From NCBI GenBank assembly GCA_017643925.1, contig JAEPML010000004.1, positions 244,530-308,529 of the forward strand: 64,000 bases of DNA. Reading direction: 5' to 3'. Position 1 is the stretch's first letter. The number at the start of each line of letters is the position of its first letter. A program made the position numbers and the translations under genes. This stretch comes from Roseibium sp. GTDB lineage: Bacteria > Pseudomonadota > Alphaproteobacteria > Rhizobiales > Stappiaceae. The notes beneath the pieces are model-generated. The model searched no databases. It was not told the DNA's origin and saw only the letters and a program-made list of their open reading frames with translations. Positions 1 to 8,867 of the stretch are shown here, piece after piece.

Positions 1-411
1 CAGGACAGCCTGGTCGCCAGGATAGACCGGTGCGCCATCCGGATCCCGCGGCCAGCTCTTTCCATCGGCCTCTTGGTCCGCAACATACGCCTTGATCTCG
101 GCCCGTGTCAGATAGGCGGGATAGACCAGCCCAAGATCCTGGAGCTTCTCAAGCGCGGCACGGTACTGCGGAAATGCTTCGGACTGGCGCAGATAGGGTG
201 GCTCCAGGGGCAAACCCAGCCAGTCGAGATCTTCAAACATCTCCCGTTCGAGATCGGGCGTGCAACGCGCCTGGTCGATGTCTTCAACGCGCACCAGGAA
301 CCGGCCTTTCAGTGCAACCGCCGCCCGGGCATTCAAAAGCGCCGACAGGGCATGTCCCAAATGCAGGTGTCCGTTGGGAGAAGGCGCAAATCGGAACAGG
401 GGGCTGGTCAT
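1..411 (-). CDS. gluQ: Glutamyl-Q tRNA(Asp) synthetase, N-terminal part (cut by window edge)
   Basis: The 137 codons present encode a class I glutamyl-tRNA-synthetase fold: RFAPSPNGHLHLGHA near residues 7-21 holds the HIGH-type ATP site (HLGH 17-20), followed by VEDID at 42-46, which contacts glutamate in this family. GluQ lacks the anticodon-binding domain of GltX and attaches glutamate to queuosine at position 34 of tRNA-Asp in the cytoplasm. GluQ is preferred over GltX because the sequence goes straight from the catalytic core into the short GluQ-like segment ending YPAYLTRAEI. The start is the ATG at 411; no strong Shine-Dalgarno is visible. It is divergent from the glycosylase gene. The C-terminal half, including the KMSK region, lies outside the window. 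Confidence 0.85.
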   Translation of the reverse strand, partial: MTSPLFRFAPSPNGHLHLGHALSALLNARAAVALKGRFLVRVEDIDQARCTPDLEREMFEDLDWLGLPLEPPYLRQSEAFPQYRAALEKLQDLGLVYPAYLTRAEIKAYVADQEADGKSWPRDPDGAPVYPGDQAVL

Positions 412-512
412 CAGGCTACCGATACCGGGTTGACGAAGCGGCAAACATTCATTCAAGACCTACCTATCATCTCGTGCCCACCATGCAAGCTGCCAGCTCA
501 CACACAGGTTCC

Positions 513-1154
513 ATGAAACCCATTGCCACTGATGAAGACATCCAAGCCGGTCTGAGGAAACTGATTTCATCCGATCCGCGCCTGGCCGACATTGCAAGAG
601 TTGCCGGACCGATCCCCCTGCGACGGCGAAACGCCGATTTCGAAGGCCTTGCCCAGATCATCACCGGCCAACAGGTTTCCGTTGCCAGCGCGGCGGCGAT
701 TTTTGCACGCCTCCAAAGCCTTGCTTCCCCCCTGACATCGGACAATATCAGGCGTTTCACAGACGAGGATCTCGCCGGGGCCGGTCTTTCGCGTCCCAAG
801 ATACGAACCCTGCGGGCGGTCTGCGAGGCTTGTCACGGTGGGCTCGATCTCGCGCGGCTCGCCGAGGCCCCCGCCGAGGAAGCCAATGCCCGACTGTGCG
901 AAATCAAGGGAATCGGCCGCTGGACATCGGATATTTTCCTTCTCTTTTGCGCAGGCCATCCAGACATTTTCCCAAGCGGAGATCTCGCACTGCAAGTCGC
1001 CGTAGCAAATGCGCTTGGGCTGGATGAAAGACCCTCCCAAAAGGAACTCGACAATATCGTGGAAGGCTGGGCACCACATCGGGCGGTTGCCGCAAGGCTG
1101 TTCTGGGCCTGGTACCGGGTGCAAAAGCAGGGCAAGGAAACACTGCCGGTCTGA
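513..1154 (+). CDS. DNA-3-methyladenine glycosylase, AlkA/HhH-GPD family
   Basis: This is a base-excision-repair glycosylase that removes alkylated bases. From the ATG at 513 it is 213 residues. The helix-hairpin-helix is LCEIKGIGRWTSD at about 128-140, and the segment PDIFPSGDLAL at 150-160 carries the catalytic Asp157 (GDLAL) typical of AlkA. There is no catalytic Lys in the HhH, so it is a monofunctional glycosylase rather than an Nth-type lyase. It is shorter than E. coli AlkA because the N-terminal beta domain and the Ada fusion are absent. An in-frame ATG at 483 is an alternative start. The frame is open further upstream, but that part overlaps gluQ and looks non-coding. Confidence 0.85.
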   Translation: MKPIATDEDIQAGLRKLISSDPRLADIARVAGPIPLRRRNADFEGLAQIITGQQVSVASAAAIFARLQSLASPLTSDNIRRFTDEDLAGAGLSRPKIRTLRAVCEACHGGLDLARLAEAPAEEANARLCEIKGIGRWTSDIFLLFCAGHPDIFPSGDLALQVAVANALGLDERPSQKELDNIVEGWAPHRAVAARLFWAWYRVQKQGKETLPV

Positions 1155-1160
1155 TGCCCG

Positions 1161-1934
1161 CTAGCGGCCGGACATGTTCGCGACCGTTCTGAGCAGCAGA
1201 TCGATATCCTGGGGTCTCGACAATCTGTGATCCCCGTCCGGTACAAGCGAATAGGTGACATCGTCCTGCGGGAGCGCCTCAACCAGCCTTTGCGCGTGGC
1301 TCGCCGGAACGTCAGGATCCTCAGCGCCCTGCAGGATCGCCACTGGCGCGCCGACGTGGAGGGGATCGCCGAACAACAAATGATTGCGTCCGTCTTCAAT
1401 CAGTTCGCGTGTGATGACATAGGGCTCATCATCATAGTCCGAAGGCTGCGACCAACGGCCATGTGTCATGATGGTCTCACGGATCTCGTCCGTGAACCGC
1501 TGCTTCCACATGAGTTCTTCGGTAAAGTCGACCGCAGGCGCAATCAGCACGAGACCCTTGATCTTGCCGGTTTCCTTGCGGGCAAGGGCGAGAAGCAGGG
1601 AAATCCACCCTCCCATGGATGACCCGACAAGTATCGTGTCTTCGGTGCAAAAACGATCAAAGACGGCCTCGGCATCTTCCAGCCAGTCGGAGACACAACC
1701 TTCCTCGAAAGCACCGCCCGACCGGCCATGTCCGGAATAGTCGAAGCGAACGACGTGCTGTCCGCTTGTCCTTCCGAAATTTGAAAGCGCCTCCGCCTTG
1801 CTGCCAGCCATGTCGGACTTGAAACCCGACAACCAAAGCAATGTCGGTTGCCGGCCGGGATCTTCCAGGATCGCGATCTGACGGATTTTGCCGTTTTTTC
1901 CCACCGGGATGAATTGCGGTTCCGGATCACCCAT
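1161..1934 (-). CDS. Alpha/beta hydrolase (serine esterase-like)
   Basis: From the ATG at 1934 this is a 257-residue single-domain alpha/beta hydrolase. The nucleophile elbow is GSSMGG with Ser106. The acid lies in the QGAEDPDVP region and the catalytic His in PDGDHRLS near the C-terminus. FDYSGHGRSGG around residue 64 is the usual strand-4 region. There is no signal peptide, so it is probably cytoplasmic. The substrate cannot be read from the sequence. The frame stays open to 2042, but that extension overlaps the divergent glycosyltransferase start and is low-complexity, so the ATG at 1934 is preferred. Confidence 0.8.
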   Translation of the reverse strand: MGDPEPQFIPVGKNGKIRQIAILEDPGRQPTLLWLSGFKSDMAGSKAEALSNFGRTSGQHVVRFDYSGHGRSGGAFEEGCVSDWLEDAEAVFDRFCTEDTILVGSSMGGWISLLLALARKETGKIKGLVLIAPAVDFTEELMWKQRFTDEIRETIMTHGRWSQPSDYDDEPYVITRELIEDGRNHLLFGDPLHVGAPVAILQGAEDPDVPASHAQRLVEALPQDDVTYSLVPDGDHRLSRPQDIDLLLRTVANMSGR

Positions 1935-2017
1935 ATTATGGCTCTCGTTCTGATACTTTTTCCAAACCAGCCATTTGGCACAGCTGTCTCGCGTTGAAAA
2001 GATCCCGGAGGATCCCC

Positions 2018-3217
2018 TTGGTTCAACTGCCACCTCAAACAACCATCCTTCAAGTCATTCCTGACCTGAATTCGGGTGGGGCGGAACGCACGACACTTGA
2101 CGTCGCGCGTGCGGTTGTCGAGTCCGGAGGGAAAGCGCTTGTCGTCAGTCAGGGTGGCCAGATGGTCAGGGAACTTCAGGAACTCGGCGCACAGCACATC
2201 ACCCTGCCGGTGAAATCCAAGAACCCCCTGACAATCTGGAAGAACACCGGCCGGTTGGCAGACCTCATCGAAGAGCACGATGTCAGCCTTATCCATGCAC
2301 GCAGCCGCGCACCTGCCTGGTCGTCCCTTTGGGCATCACGGCGGAGCCATATCCCCTTCGTCACCACCTATCACGGCACCTACAACCAAGCCAATGCGCT
2401 GAAATCATTTTATAATTCCGTCATGGCACGCGGCGACGCCGTGATCGCCAATTCCAGGTTCATCGCCGGCCTCATCAAGGAACGCCACGGCTTTGCCGCA
2501 GACCGGATCACAGTGATTCAGCGTGGCTCTGACCTGAAGGGCCTTGATCCGGACAATGTCAGCGCCTTGCGACAACAGGCCCTCAAGGACAGTTGGGGCG
2601 TCCCGAACGGGCATCCGATCGTGTTGAACATGGCGCGCCTGACAGCCTGGAAAGGCCAGAAGGTCGTGATTGAAGCCATGGCGCTGCTCAAGGAAAAGGG
2701 CCGGCAGGAACCGATAGCCATTCTGGCGGGAGATGCCCAGGGGCGTGACGGATACACGGCCGAGCTGAAAAAGCTCATCGCCGATCATGGCCTGCAAGGC
2801 CACGTCCGGCTGGTCGGACACTGTTCCGACGTGCCCGCAGCCCTCGCCCTGTCGGAAATCGCCGTTGTTGCGTCGATCGAACCGGAAGCCTTTGGCCGCG
2901 CCGCTGTCGAGGCCCAGGCAGCGAGCGTCCCGGTGATCGTTTCGGATCTCGGCGCCGTCCCGGAAACCGTCCTGGCGCCACCGGAAGTCAAAGATGTCGA
3001 GCGCACCGGTTGGCGTGTGCCTCCCGGCGACGCTCAGGCGCTGGCAAGCGCGATCGAAAGTGCCCTGCAACAGGAGCCCGAGGCCAGAAAGCAACTGACG
3101 GACAGGGCGCGAGACCATGTCCGTCAGAATTTCAGCGTCGAAACAATGTGCAACAAGACGCTTGAGGTCTATGACCGCTTGTTGAGCAAAGGCGTCCCCG
3201 AGCAGAACGCTGCCTAG
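2018..3217 (+). CDS. Glycosyltransferase family 4
   Basis: This 399-residue GT-B glycosyltransferase opens with [17 protein letters not shown], the Gly-rich donor-site loop of GT4 enzymes. It has [10 protein letters not shown] in the N-terminal domain and the retaining-enzyme signature [14 protein letters not shown] (E-x7-E) in the C-terminal domain. It probably transfers a sugar during polysaccharide or lipopolysaccharide assembly at the inner membrane; the acceptor is unknown. The TTG at 2018 is chosen because GGAGG lies at 2007-2011, six bases upstream; a TTG at 1994 has no such site. It converges with the chemoreceptor gene and the two stop codons overlap (3214-3217). Confidence 0.85.
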   Translation: MVQLPPQTTILQVIPDLNSGGAERTTLDVARAVVESGGKALVVSQGGQMVRELQELGAQHITLPVKSKNPLTIWKNTGRLADLIEEHDVSLIHARSRAPAWSSLWASRRSHIPFVTTYHGTYNQANALKSFYNSVMARGDAVIANSRFIAGLIKERHGFAADRITVIQRGSDLKGLDPDNVSALRQQALKDSWGVPNGHPIVLNMARLTAWKGQKVVIEAMALLKEKGRQEPIAILAGDAQGRDGYTAELKKLIADHGLQGHVRLVGHCSDVPAALALSEIAVVASIEPEAFGRAAVEAQAASVPVIVSDLGAVPETVLAPPEVKDVERTGWRVPPGDAQALASAIESALQQEPEARKQLTDRARDHVRQNFSVETMCNKTLEVYDRLLSKGVPEQNAA

Positions 3218-5178
3218 GCAGCGCGGATCTGCTCCAGGAAGCGGCCGACTTCGTCACGCAAGAGGCCGGACTGCTGTGTGAGCTCGTCAATGCTGGACTG
3301 GACCTGGCGGGTCGCGTCACTGGCGTCGACCGACGCGTCCTTGACGACCTTGATGCTCTCCGACACGTCACGGGTGCCGTCAGCCGCCTGGGAAACGTTT
3401 TCCGCAACGCTCTGTGTCGTCGCACCCTGTTCCTCCATGGCTGATGCAATGGCGGTCGAGGAATGCTCGAGATCGCGGATCACGTCTCCGATCTTGCCGA
3501 TGGAGCCGACGGCAGTCTTGGTCTCCGCCTGAATGCCCGTCACCAGCTCGGAAATGCTTTCCGTTGCCTTGGCCGTTTCACTTGCCAGGGCCTTCACTTC
3601 GCTGGCAACGACGGCAAAACCCTTGCCGGCTTCCCCGGCGCGGGCCGACTCGATCGTTGCGTTCAGCGCCAGGAGATTGGTCTGTTCGGCGATATCGGAG
3701 ATCATGGAGACCACCTCGCCGATCTTGTCCGCCATGTTGGCAAGCGTGTCCATCTGGCCTGCGGTCTGGGACACGTCTTCAGCAGCGCTGCGTGAGGCTT
3801 CGGATGCCCGAATGACCTGCTCGTTGATTTCGCTGATCGATGCGGTCATCTCCTCGGCCGCAGAGGCCACGACACTGACATTCTCGGTGGTCTGGGCCGA
3901 CGCTTCCGCGGCGGTTTCGGCACGCGCACTCGTGTTCTGGGAAACGCGAGACATCGTTGCGGCACTCTGGTCGAGGCTTGATGCGGTCTCGGCAACACGT
4001 TCGACGATAGCCCCGACCGAGGCATCAAACTGGTTCGCCAGGTCTTGCATCATCGACCGTTTTTCTTCTTCCGCACGCGCTGCCTGATCCTTCTGCTCGT
4101 CTTCGAGCTGACGCGTCCGGACGGCATTGTTGCGGAACACTTCGACGTTTCCAGCCATGCGACCGATTTCATTCTTGCGATCGGTGTAACGTACATCGAT
4201 ATCGATGTTCCCGTCGGCCAACTCACCCATGGTGGCGGTCAGATCGCGGATCGGCCCCGTAATACTGCGTCCGATGACCCAGCCAAGCCCGACAGCCAGA
4301 ACAAGGGCGACGAAGGAAACGATCAGGTAGACATTGCTGGCATTCTGCTCCGCGACATGAAGCGCTTCACTCGCCGCGTCCTTGCCAGAATGTGCCGTTT
4401 CCGACATTGAAGCCAGCTGCGGCTGGATCTGCGCGTAAATCTCATCGAGCTGGGCCTGATCCTGTTTGATCAGCAGCGCGCTGTCCGCATATTGCTTGAA
4501 TGCGGCCTGATAGGTGTCGAGCAACTTGCTGATGTCCGATTGCTCGCCCTTGCTCAGGTCGCTGTCGGCCAGCAGCTTGGCAAACTCCTCGCGGCGCTTG
4601 TCGATCCGGCCGATATATTTGTCCTGGCCGCGCAGCATGAAGTCCTTTTCGTGCCGGCGCATCATCAGCATCTTGACGGTCATTGCGTCGAGATTGGCAG
4701 CCTTGAGCTTTTCTTCAACGTTGTGAACCGCTTTGCGCAACGCGCCCTGAAGACCCTGTTTTTCATCAAGGCCCATGGTTGTCATGTTGCCCGCAAGCCT
4801 GTCGAAGGTGTTCTTGTGGGAATTGACGGCGTTTTCCAGGGTTTCGACACCACTCGCGAGCGCTGCCGCCTGCGGGATCGCCATGACGGCGTCCAGGCTT
4901 TCAAGCGCTGCGGAATATTCTGCTGCATAGGTCTCGGCCTGAGCCGGATCCTTTGTCAGCATGAAATCTTTCTGAATGCGCTGCAGGCTCTGACTGTGCG
5001 CCTGAACCTGGGAAACATGATAATCAAGGCTGGAATACTGGTCCAGATTCTCGATTTCCGCAGACATGTATCTTTGGTTGTAAAGCGCGGTGCCCAACAG
5101 GACACCGATGGCGGCAATCGCAATACCGGATAAACCGCCCACTCGTGCGGCAATCGGAAGGTCGGTAAAAAACTTCAT
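3214..5178 (-). CDS. Methyl-accepting chemotaxis protein with HBM-like sensor
   Basis: This 654-residue chemoreceptor has TM1 near residues 12-31, a long all-helical periplasmic sensor at about 35-280, TM2 near 282-303, HAMP at about 304-357 and a cytoplasmic signalling coiled coil. The hairpin tip is the invariant region [20 protein letters not shown] that contacts CheA/CheW. The sensor ([19 protein letters not shown] and the repeat [19 protein letters not shown]) resembles the helical bimodular (HBM) class; known HBM receptors bind small organic acids, but the ligand here is not predictable. No C-terminal CheR-binding pentapeptide is seen. No che genes are nearby, so it is an orphan receptor. 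Confidence 0.92.
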   Translation of the reverse strand: MKFFTDLPIAARVGGLSGIAIAAIGVLLGTALYNQRYMSAEIENLDQYSSLDYHVSQVQAHSQSLQRIQKDFMLTKDPAQAETYAAEYSAALESLDAVMAIPQAAALASGVETLENAVNSHKNTFDRLAGNMTTMGLDEKQGLQGALRKAVHNVEEKLKAANLDAMTVKMLMMRRHEKDFMLRGQDKYIGRIDKRREEFAKLLADSDLSKGEQSDISKLLDTYQAAFKQYADSALLIKQDQAQLDEIYAQIQPQLASMSETAHSGKDAASEALHVAEQNASNVYLIVSFVALVLAVGLGWVIGRSITGPIRDLTATMGELADGNIDIDVRYTDRKNEIGRMAGNVEVFRNNAVRTRQLEDEQKDQAARAEEEKRSMMQDLANQFDASVGAIVERVAETASSLDQSAATMSRVSQNTSARAETAAEASAQTTENVSVVASAAEEMTASISEINEQVIRASEASRSAAEDVSQTAGQMDTLANMADKIGEVVSMISDIAEQTNLLALNATIESARAGEAGKGFAVVASEVKALASETAKATESISELVTGIQAETKTAVGSIGKIGDVIRDLEHSSTAIASAMEEQGATTQSVAENVSQAADGTRDVSESIKVVKDASVDASDATRQVQSSIDELTQQSGLLRDEVGRFLEQIRAA

Positions 5179-5599
5179 TGTGATCTCTGTTTTTGCTTTA
5201 TGGGGCCATTCGCTGGACGCGATTATTTTTCGAGATCAGGAGAGGCAATTCGGCTTAACAAAACTTTACGCAAGACTGCCAAAACACCTAAAATTTTAGA
5301 AAAACGGCCCTTGCGTCACAATACTTTCGACCAACCTCAAAATCTGGCCTGTAACTATTGCCAAGTCACCAATGCGTTACGCAATAATTCGCGAATTATC
5401 GAAATGAATTCTTGCAATCATGGGCCGATTTTCTTTAAAAACACAACCTTGAATCGAATTTTTCGACCTTTGAGCGCAATAATACTACGCAAGGATAACT
5501 TCGCCGGCTAATTCAAAAAACCTCTATTTCTCTTTGCATTGGCAGAAATCTGACACCACAGGCTCCCAATGCAGAGATCAAAAGTGTTTCCGCGGACAC
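5179..5599. other. Intergenic region upstream of the chemoreceptor
   Basis: These 421 bases contain no convincing gene on either strand. The region is AT-rich compared with its neighbours and should hold the chemoreceptor promoter. The only clear structure is a perfect 16-bp palindrome at 5384-5399. Confidence 0.6.
5384..5399. promoter_or_regulatory. 16-bp perfect palindrome, candidate operator
   Basis: ATAATTCGCGAATTAT is a perfect inverted repeat about 205 bases upstream of the chemoreceptor start. Its arms match those of the hairpin/palindrome at 12389-12407. No known regulator is assigned; the operator role is inference. Confidence 0.4.
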
Positions 5600-6136
5600 T
5601 CAAGCGGCAAGCGGATAGGCCTCTTCCACAAGATAGGGTCCACCGCCAACGCTGGCTTTTGCCGAGAACAGAACGAACCGGCCAGCCACGAAGGAAGGTG
5701 CCCTGAAGTTGCCCCGTTCCGAGAGCCATTTCGCAACGTCCTCGTTCGTCGACGTCTTGCAGCGGGCAACGGTGACATGCGGCGTATATTTTCGCCGCTC
5801 GGGCGGAAGCAGGAGGCGCTGGAGTATACGCTCCTGCTCGGCTTGCAACTCGCTGAGCGCATCTGTCAGCTCGACACGTGCCCAGACTGCATGCGGCTTG
5901 CCGTTGCCGAAGGACCCCAGGCCGTTCAAGCTGATCTCGATCGGCTCTCGGTGCACCCGATCGAGCGCCGCGACGACTTCATCCGCAGTGCGGTCATCAA
6001 TGTCGCCAATGAAACGCAAGGTGATGTGATAGTTTTCCGGGTCGATCCAGCGGGCGCCCCGGAGGCCTCCCCGGAGCATCGAAAGCATGAGCGCCGTCTC
6101 TGACGGTATCTCAAGGCCTGTAAAAAGGCGCGGCAT
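5600..6136 (-). CDS. thpR: RNA 2',3'-cyclic phosphodiesterase (2H superfamily)
   Basis: The protein has 178 residues and both HxT motifs of the 2H phosphoesterase superfamily: HITL at 37-40 and HVTV at 120-123. Spacing and length match ThpR/LigT. These enzymes open 2',3'-cyclic phosphates on RNA ends and have weak 2'-5' RNA ligase activity. It starts MPRLFTGLEIPSE at the ATG at 6136, with GGAGG upstream; an in-frame ATG at 6157 has no comparable site. It is a single-gene unit between the chemoreceptor and the aldo/keto reductase. Confidence 0.88.
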   Translation of the reverse strand: MPRLFTGLEIPSETALMLSMLRGGLRGARWIDPENYHITLRFIGDIDDRTADEVVAALDRVHREPIEISLNGLGSFGNGKPHAVWARVELTDALSELQAEQERILQRLLLPPERRKYTPHVTVARCKTSTNEDVAKWLSERGNFRAPSFVAGRFVLFSAKASVGGGPYLVEEAYPLAA

Positions 6137-6287
6137 GGGTTGTCCCTCCGCTGTCACTGATACTGACCATCAGGAATCAACTTCATGAAATTCGCAAGAC
6201 AAAAAAGCGATCCAGGCGCCTGCTGACCAAATTGCACGTGGAAAACGGGTGCCAGGCGGATCAAACCAGCACCGGCACCCGAATGGC

Positions 6288-7340
6288 TTAAGGCGCTGGA
6301 TTGCCAAACTCCTGATGAAGCTCGTCAATTCTGGCCAGGACATCTTCGCTCAGCACAAGATCCGCAGCTTCGACATCCGTCTTGAGCTGCTCCAGGTTTG
6401 TCGAACCGATGATCACGGATGTCATGAATCCGCGAGACTTGGCGAATGCAATGGCCATTTGCGCCGGGTCGAGGCCCGCATCCCTGGCAAGATCGACATA
6501 GGCATCGAATGCCTGAAGCGCTCTTGGATGCTCATAGCGTTGCATTTTGTTGAAAAGGGTCTTGCGTGCTCCTGCGGGCAATGCGCCATCCCTGTATTTG
6601 CCGGTCAGGTAGCCCTGCGCCAGCGAGGAATAGGCCAGCAGGCCAACCCCTTCCCGCGTCGCCACTTCCGCCAGGTTGGTTTCAAAGGTGCGGTTGACGA
6701 GAGAATAGGCGTTCTGGATCGACGCCACCCTGGGCACATCGAACCGCTCCGCGGCGTTGATGTAGCGCATGGTGCCCCAGGCGCTTTCATTGGACAGGCC
6801 GACATGGCGCACCTTGCCGGACTTCACCAGGTCGGCGAGCACTTCGAGAGTCGATTCGATCGCGTTTTCATCTTCGGCCGGTTCCGCTTCCTTCCAGCGG
6901 GTCGGATTGGAGCCGAAACCGGTCACGTTCCGGTCCGGCCAATGGATCTGGTAGAGGTCGATATAGTCGGTTTGAAGATTCCGCAGGCTGCGCTCGACGG
7001 CGAATTCGATCTGGCTGCGTTCCAGCCGCCCGGTTTCGCCATTTTCCCGGAACCAGTCCATGACCGTTCGACCGACAACCTTCGTGGCCATGACGACCTT
7101 GTCGCGATTGCCGGTCGACTTGAGCCAGTTGCCGATTATCCGTTCGGTCCGCCCCTGCGTCTCCTTCTTCGCCGGGATGGGGTAAAGTTCTGCAGCGTCG
7201 AAAAAATTGATGCCATGCTCGAAAGAATGGTCCATCTGCGCATGCGCTTCGGCTTCGGAGTTTTGCTCACCGAAAGTCATGGTTCCAAGGCATAGAGCGC
7301 TTACGTGCACATCCGTGCGGCCAAGCCGACGCTGTTCCAT
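6288..7340 (-). CDS. Aldo/keto reductase, Tas-like
   Basis: This 350-residue TIM-barrel NADP-dependent reductase begins MEQRRLGRTDVHVSALCLGT. The catalytic tetrad can be placed at Asp and Tyr in FFDAAELYP, Lys in VMATKVVG and His in LYQIHWPDR. The RSQIEFAVERSLRNLQTDYID segment and the overall length resemble E. coli Tas more than the short AKR families. AAAGGA lies about seven bases before the ATG. The physiological substrate is unknown. It is followed at a distance by thpR on the same strand, but the 150-base gap argues against one operon. Confidence 0.85.
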   Translation of the reverse strand: MEQRRLGRTDVHVSALCLGTMTFGEQNSEAEAHAQMDHSFEHGINFFDAAELYPIPAKKETQGRTERIIGNWLKSTGNRDKVVMATKVVGRTVMDWFRENGETGRLERSQIEFAVERSLRNLQTDYIDLYQIHWPDRNVTGFGSNPTRWKEAEPAEDENAIESTLEVLADLVKSGKVRHVGLSNESAWGTMRYINAAERFDVPRVASIQNAYSLVNRTFETNLAEVATREGVGLLAYSSLAQGYLTGKYRDGALPAGARKTLFNKMQRYEHPRALQAFDAYVDLARDAGLDPAQMAIAFAKSRGFMTSVIIGSTNLEQLKTDVEAADLVLSEDVLARIDELHQEFGNPAP

Positions 7341-7391
7341 CAGGCATTCCTTTGATTTTTAGTGTAAGGCCTTGGCGAAACCGGTTGGTTT

Positions 7392-8027
7392 CTAGCCTTT
7401 CGATGATTTGGTCTTCGCCAGAAGTTCCGTCACTTTCGGCAAAATGTTTTCAACGATGACGGCAACGCCTGCCGCATTCGGGTGCATCCCGTCGGAAAGA
7501 TTGAGATCCTGGTCCAGCGCGACGCCCTCCAGGAAAAAGGGATATAGCAGAGCATCATGTGCGTTGGCCACATCGGCATAGATGGGATCGAAGGCATCCG
7601 CATATTCCGGCCCCAGATTGCGCGGTGCCAGCATGCCGGCAAGCAGGACTTCCACCCCCCGTTCACGCAGACGACGTGTAATCTCCTCGATATTCTTGCG
7701 CGTGATCTCCGGTGAAATCCCTCGAAGAGCATCATTGGCCCCGAGTTCAACGATCACGGCGTCGGTATCCGCCCCGACGGACCAGTCAAGCCTCGACAGC
7801 CCACCGGATGTCGTGTCACCGGATACGCCCGCATTGACCACTTCGACGGAATGGCCCTTCTCATCAAGCGCCTTTTGAAGCTGTTCGGGGAAAGCGTCTT
7901 CCGGCGCCAACTGGTATCCGGCAGACAGGCTGTCGCCGAGCACAACGAGCTTCAGATCGGCCGCCTGCGCCGCGCCCGGAAAGGCTGCAAGCAGAAAAAC
8001 GCCGAGAACAAACAAAAAACGGTTCAC
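7392..8027 (-). CDS. tesA: Periplasmic SGNH/GDSL esterase (TesA/arylesterase)
   Basis: A secreted SGNH hydrolase of 211 residues. The signal peptide is NRFLFVLGVFLLAAFPGAAQA. Block I is VVLGDSLSAGYQ with Ser33, block III is LGANDALRG, and block V DGMHPNAAG holds the catalytic Asp-His. TesA-type enzymes hydrolyse acyl thioesters and small esters in the periplasm. The GTG at 8027 is chosen because GGGGAG precedes it by seven bases and the hydrophobic signal starts at once. It is divergent from the ybbA-ybbP pair, an arrangement conserved from E. coli to Alphaproteobacteria. Confidence 0.88.
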   Translation of the reverse strand: MNRFLFVLGVFLLAAFPGAAQAADLKLVVLGDSLSAGYQLAPEDAFPEQLQKALDEKGHSVEVVNAGVSGDTTSGGLSRLDWSVGADTDAVIVELGANDALRGISPEITRKNIEEITRRLRERGVEVLLAGMLAPRNLGPEYADAFDPIYADVANAHDALLYPFFLEGVALDQDLNLSDGMHPNAAGVAVIVENILPKVTELLAKTKSSKG

Positions 8028-8150
8028 TCTATCACTCCCCAGGGGCTGGAAGATCCGCCACATCAGGCCCATATGGTCGCAAAGCATCCAATTGTCGAGG
8101 GCTTGCGGCAGTCAGGAAGACGATCGCTTGCCTGTTGTAAAGGCCTGAGA

Positions 8151-8867
8151 ATGACAAAAACACCTGCGATCGCCCTGAAAGATGTTCATCTTACCCTCGG
8201 CGAAGGGGCCGGTCGGGTCCACATTCTCAAGGGCATCGACCTCGACATCGAAAAGGGCACCTCAGTCGGACTGGTCGGCCCATCCGGGTCGGGCAAATCG
8301 ACCCTCTTGATGGTCATGGCCGGACTTGAGCGCGCCGACGAAGGGTCGGTAACGGTCGCAGGCTCGGAACTCGGACCGCTTTCGGAAGACAGGCTGGCAC
8401 AGTTTCGCGGCAAGAATGTCGGCATCATCTTCCAGTCCTTCCACCTTGTCCCCAACATGACAGCCCTTGAAAATGTCGCCGTGCCGCTGGAGCTTGCCGG
8501 AGATCCCTCGGCCTTCGACAAGGCGAAAGCGGAACTGGACGCGGTCGGCCTCGGCCACAGGATGCATCATTACCCGGCCCAGATGTCAGGCGGCGAACAA
8601 CAACGCGTCGCGGTTGCCAGGGCACTGGTCGTGGAGCCACAGATACTCATTGCAGATGAACCGACAGGCAATCTCGACGAGACAACGGGCGCACAGATCG
8701 TCGACCTCATGTTCTCCGCACAACAGCAACGCAACACGACCTTGGTGCTGGTCACCCACGACCCGAACCTCGCCATGAAGTGTGACCGCATGATCCGTGT
8801 CCGCTCCGGCGAGATTGAAGAAGCCCATGCCGATAGCGCCGAACTTGCCGAAGGATTGTCTGCATGA
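8151..8867 (+). CDS. ybbA: ABC transporter ATP-binding protein (YbbA/LolD type)
   Basis: This ATPase subunit has 238 residues: Walker A GPSGSGKST, signature MSGGEQQRVAVARAL, Walker B ILIADEPTGNLD and the H-loop VTHDPNLA. It belongs to the MacB/LolD/FtsE-like group. It overlaps the permease gene by four bases (ATGA), so the two are translationally coupled, and it is divergent from tesA as in the classic tesA-ybbAP locus. The transported substrate has not been settled for this family. The ATG at 8151 gives the typical N-terminus MTKTPAIALKDVHLTL. Confidence 0.9.
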   Translation: MTKTPAIALKDVHLTLGEGAGRVHILKGIDLDIEKGTSVGLVGPSGSGKSTLLMVMAGLERADEGSVTVAGSELGPLSEDRLAQFRGKNVGIIFQSFHLVPNMTALENVAVPLELAGDPSAFDKAKAELDAVGLGHRMHHYPAQMSGGEQQRVAVARALVVEPQILIADEPTGNLDETTGAQIVDLMFSAQQQRNTTLVLVTHDPNLAMKCDRMIRVRSGEIEEAHADSAELAEGLSA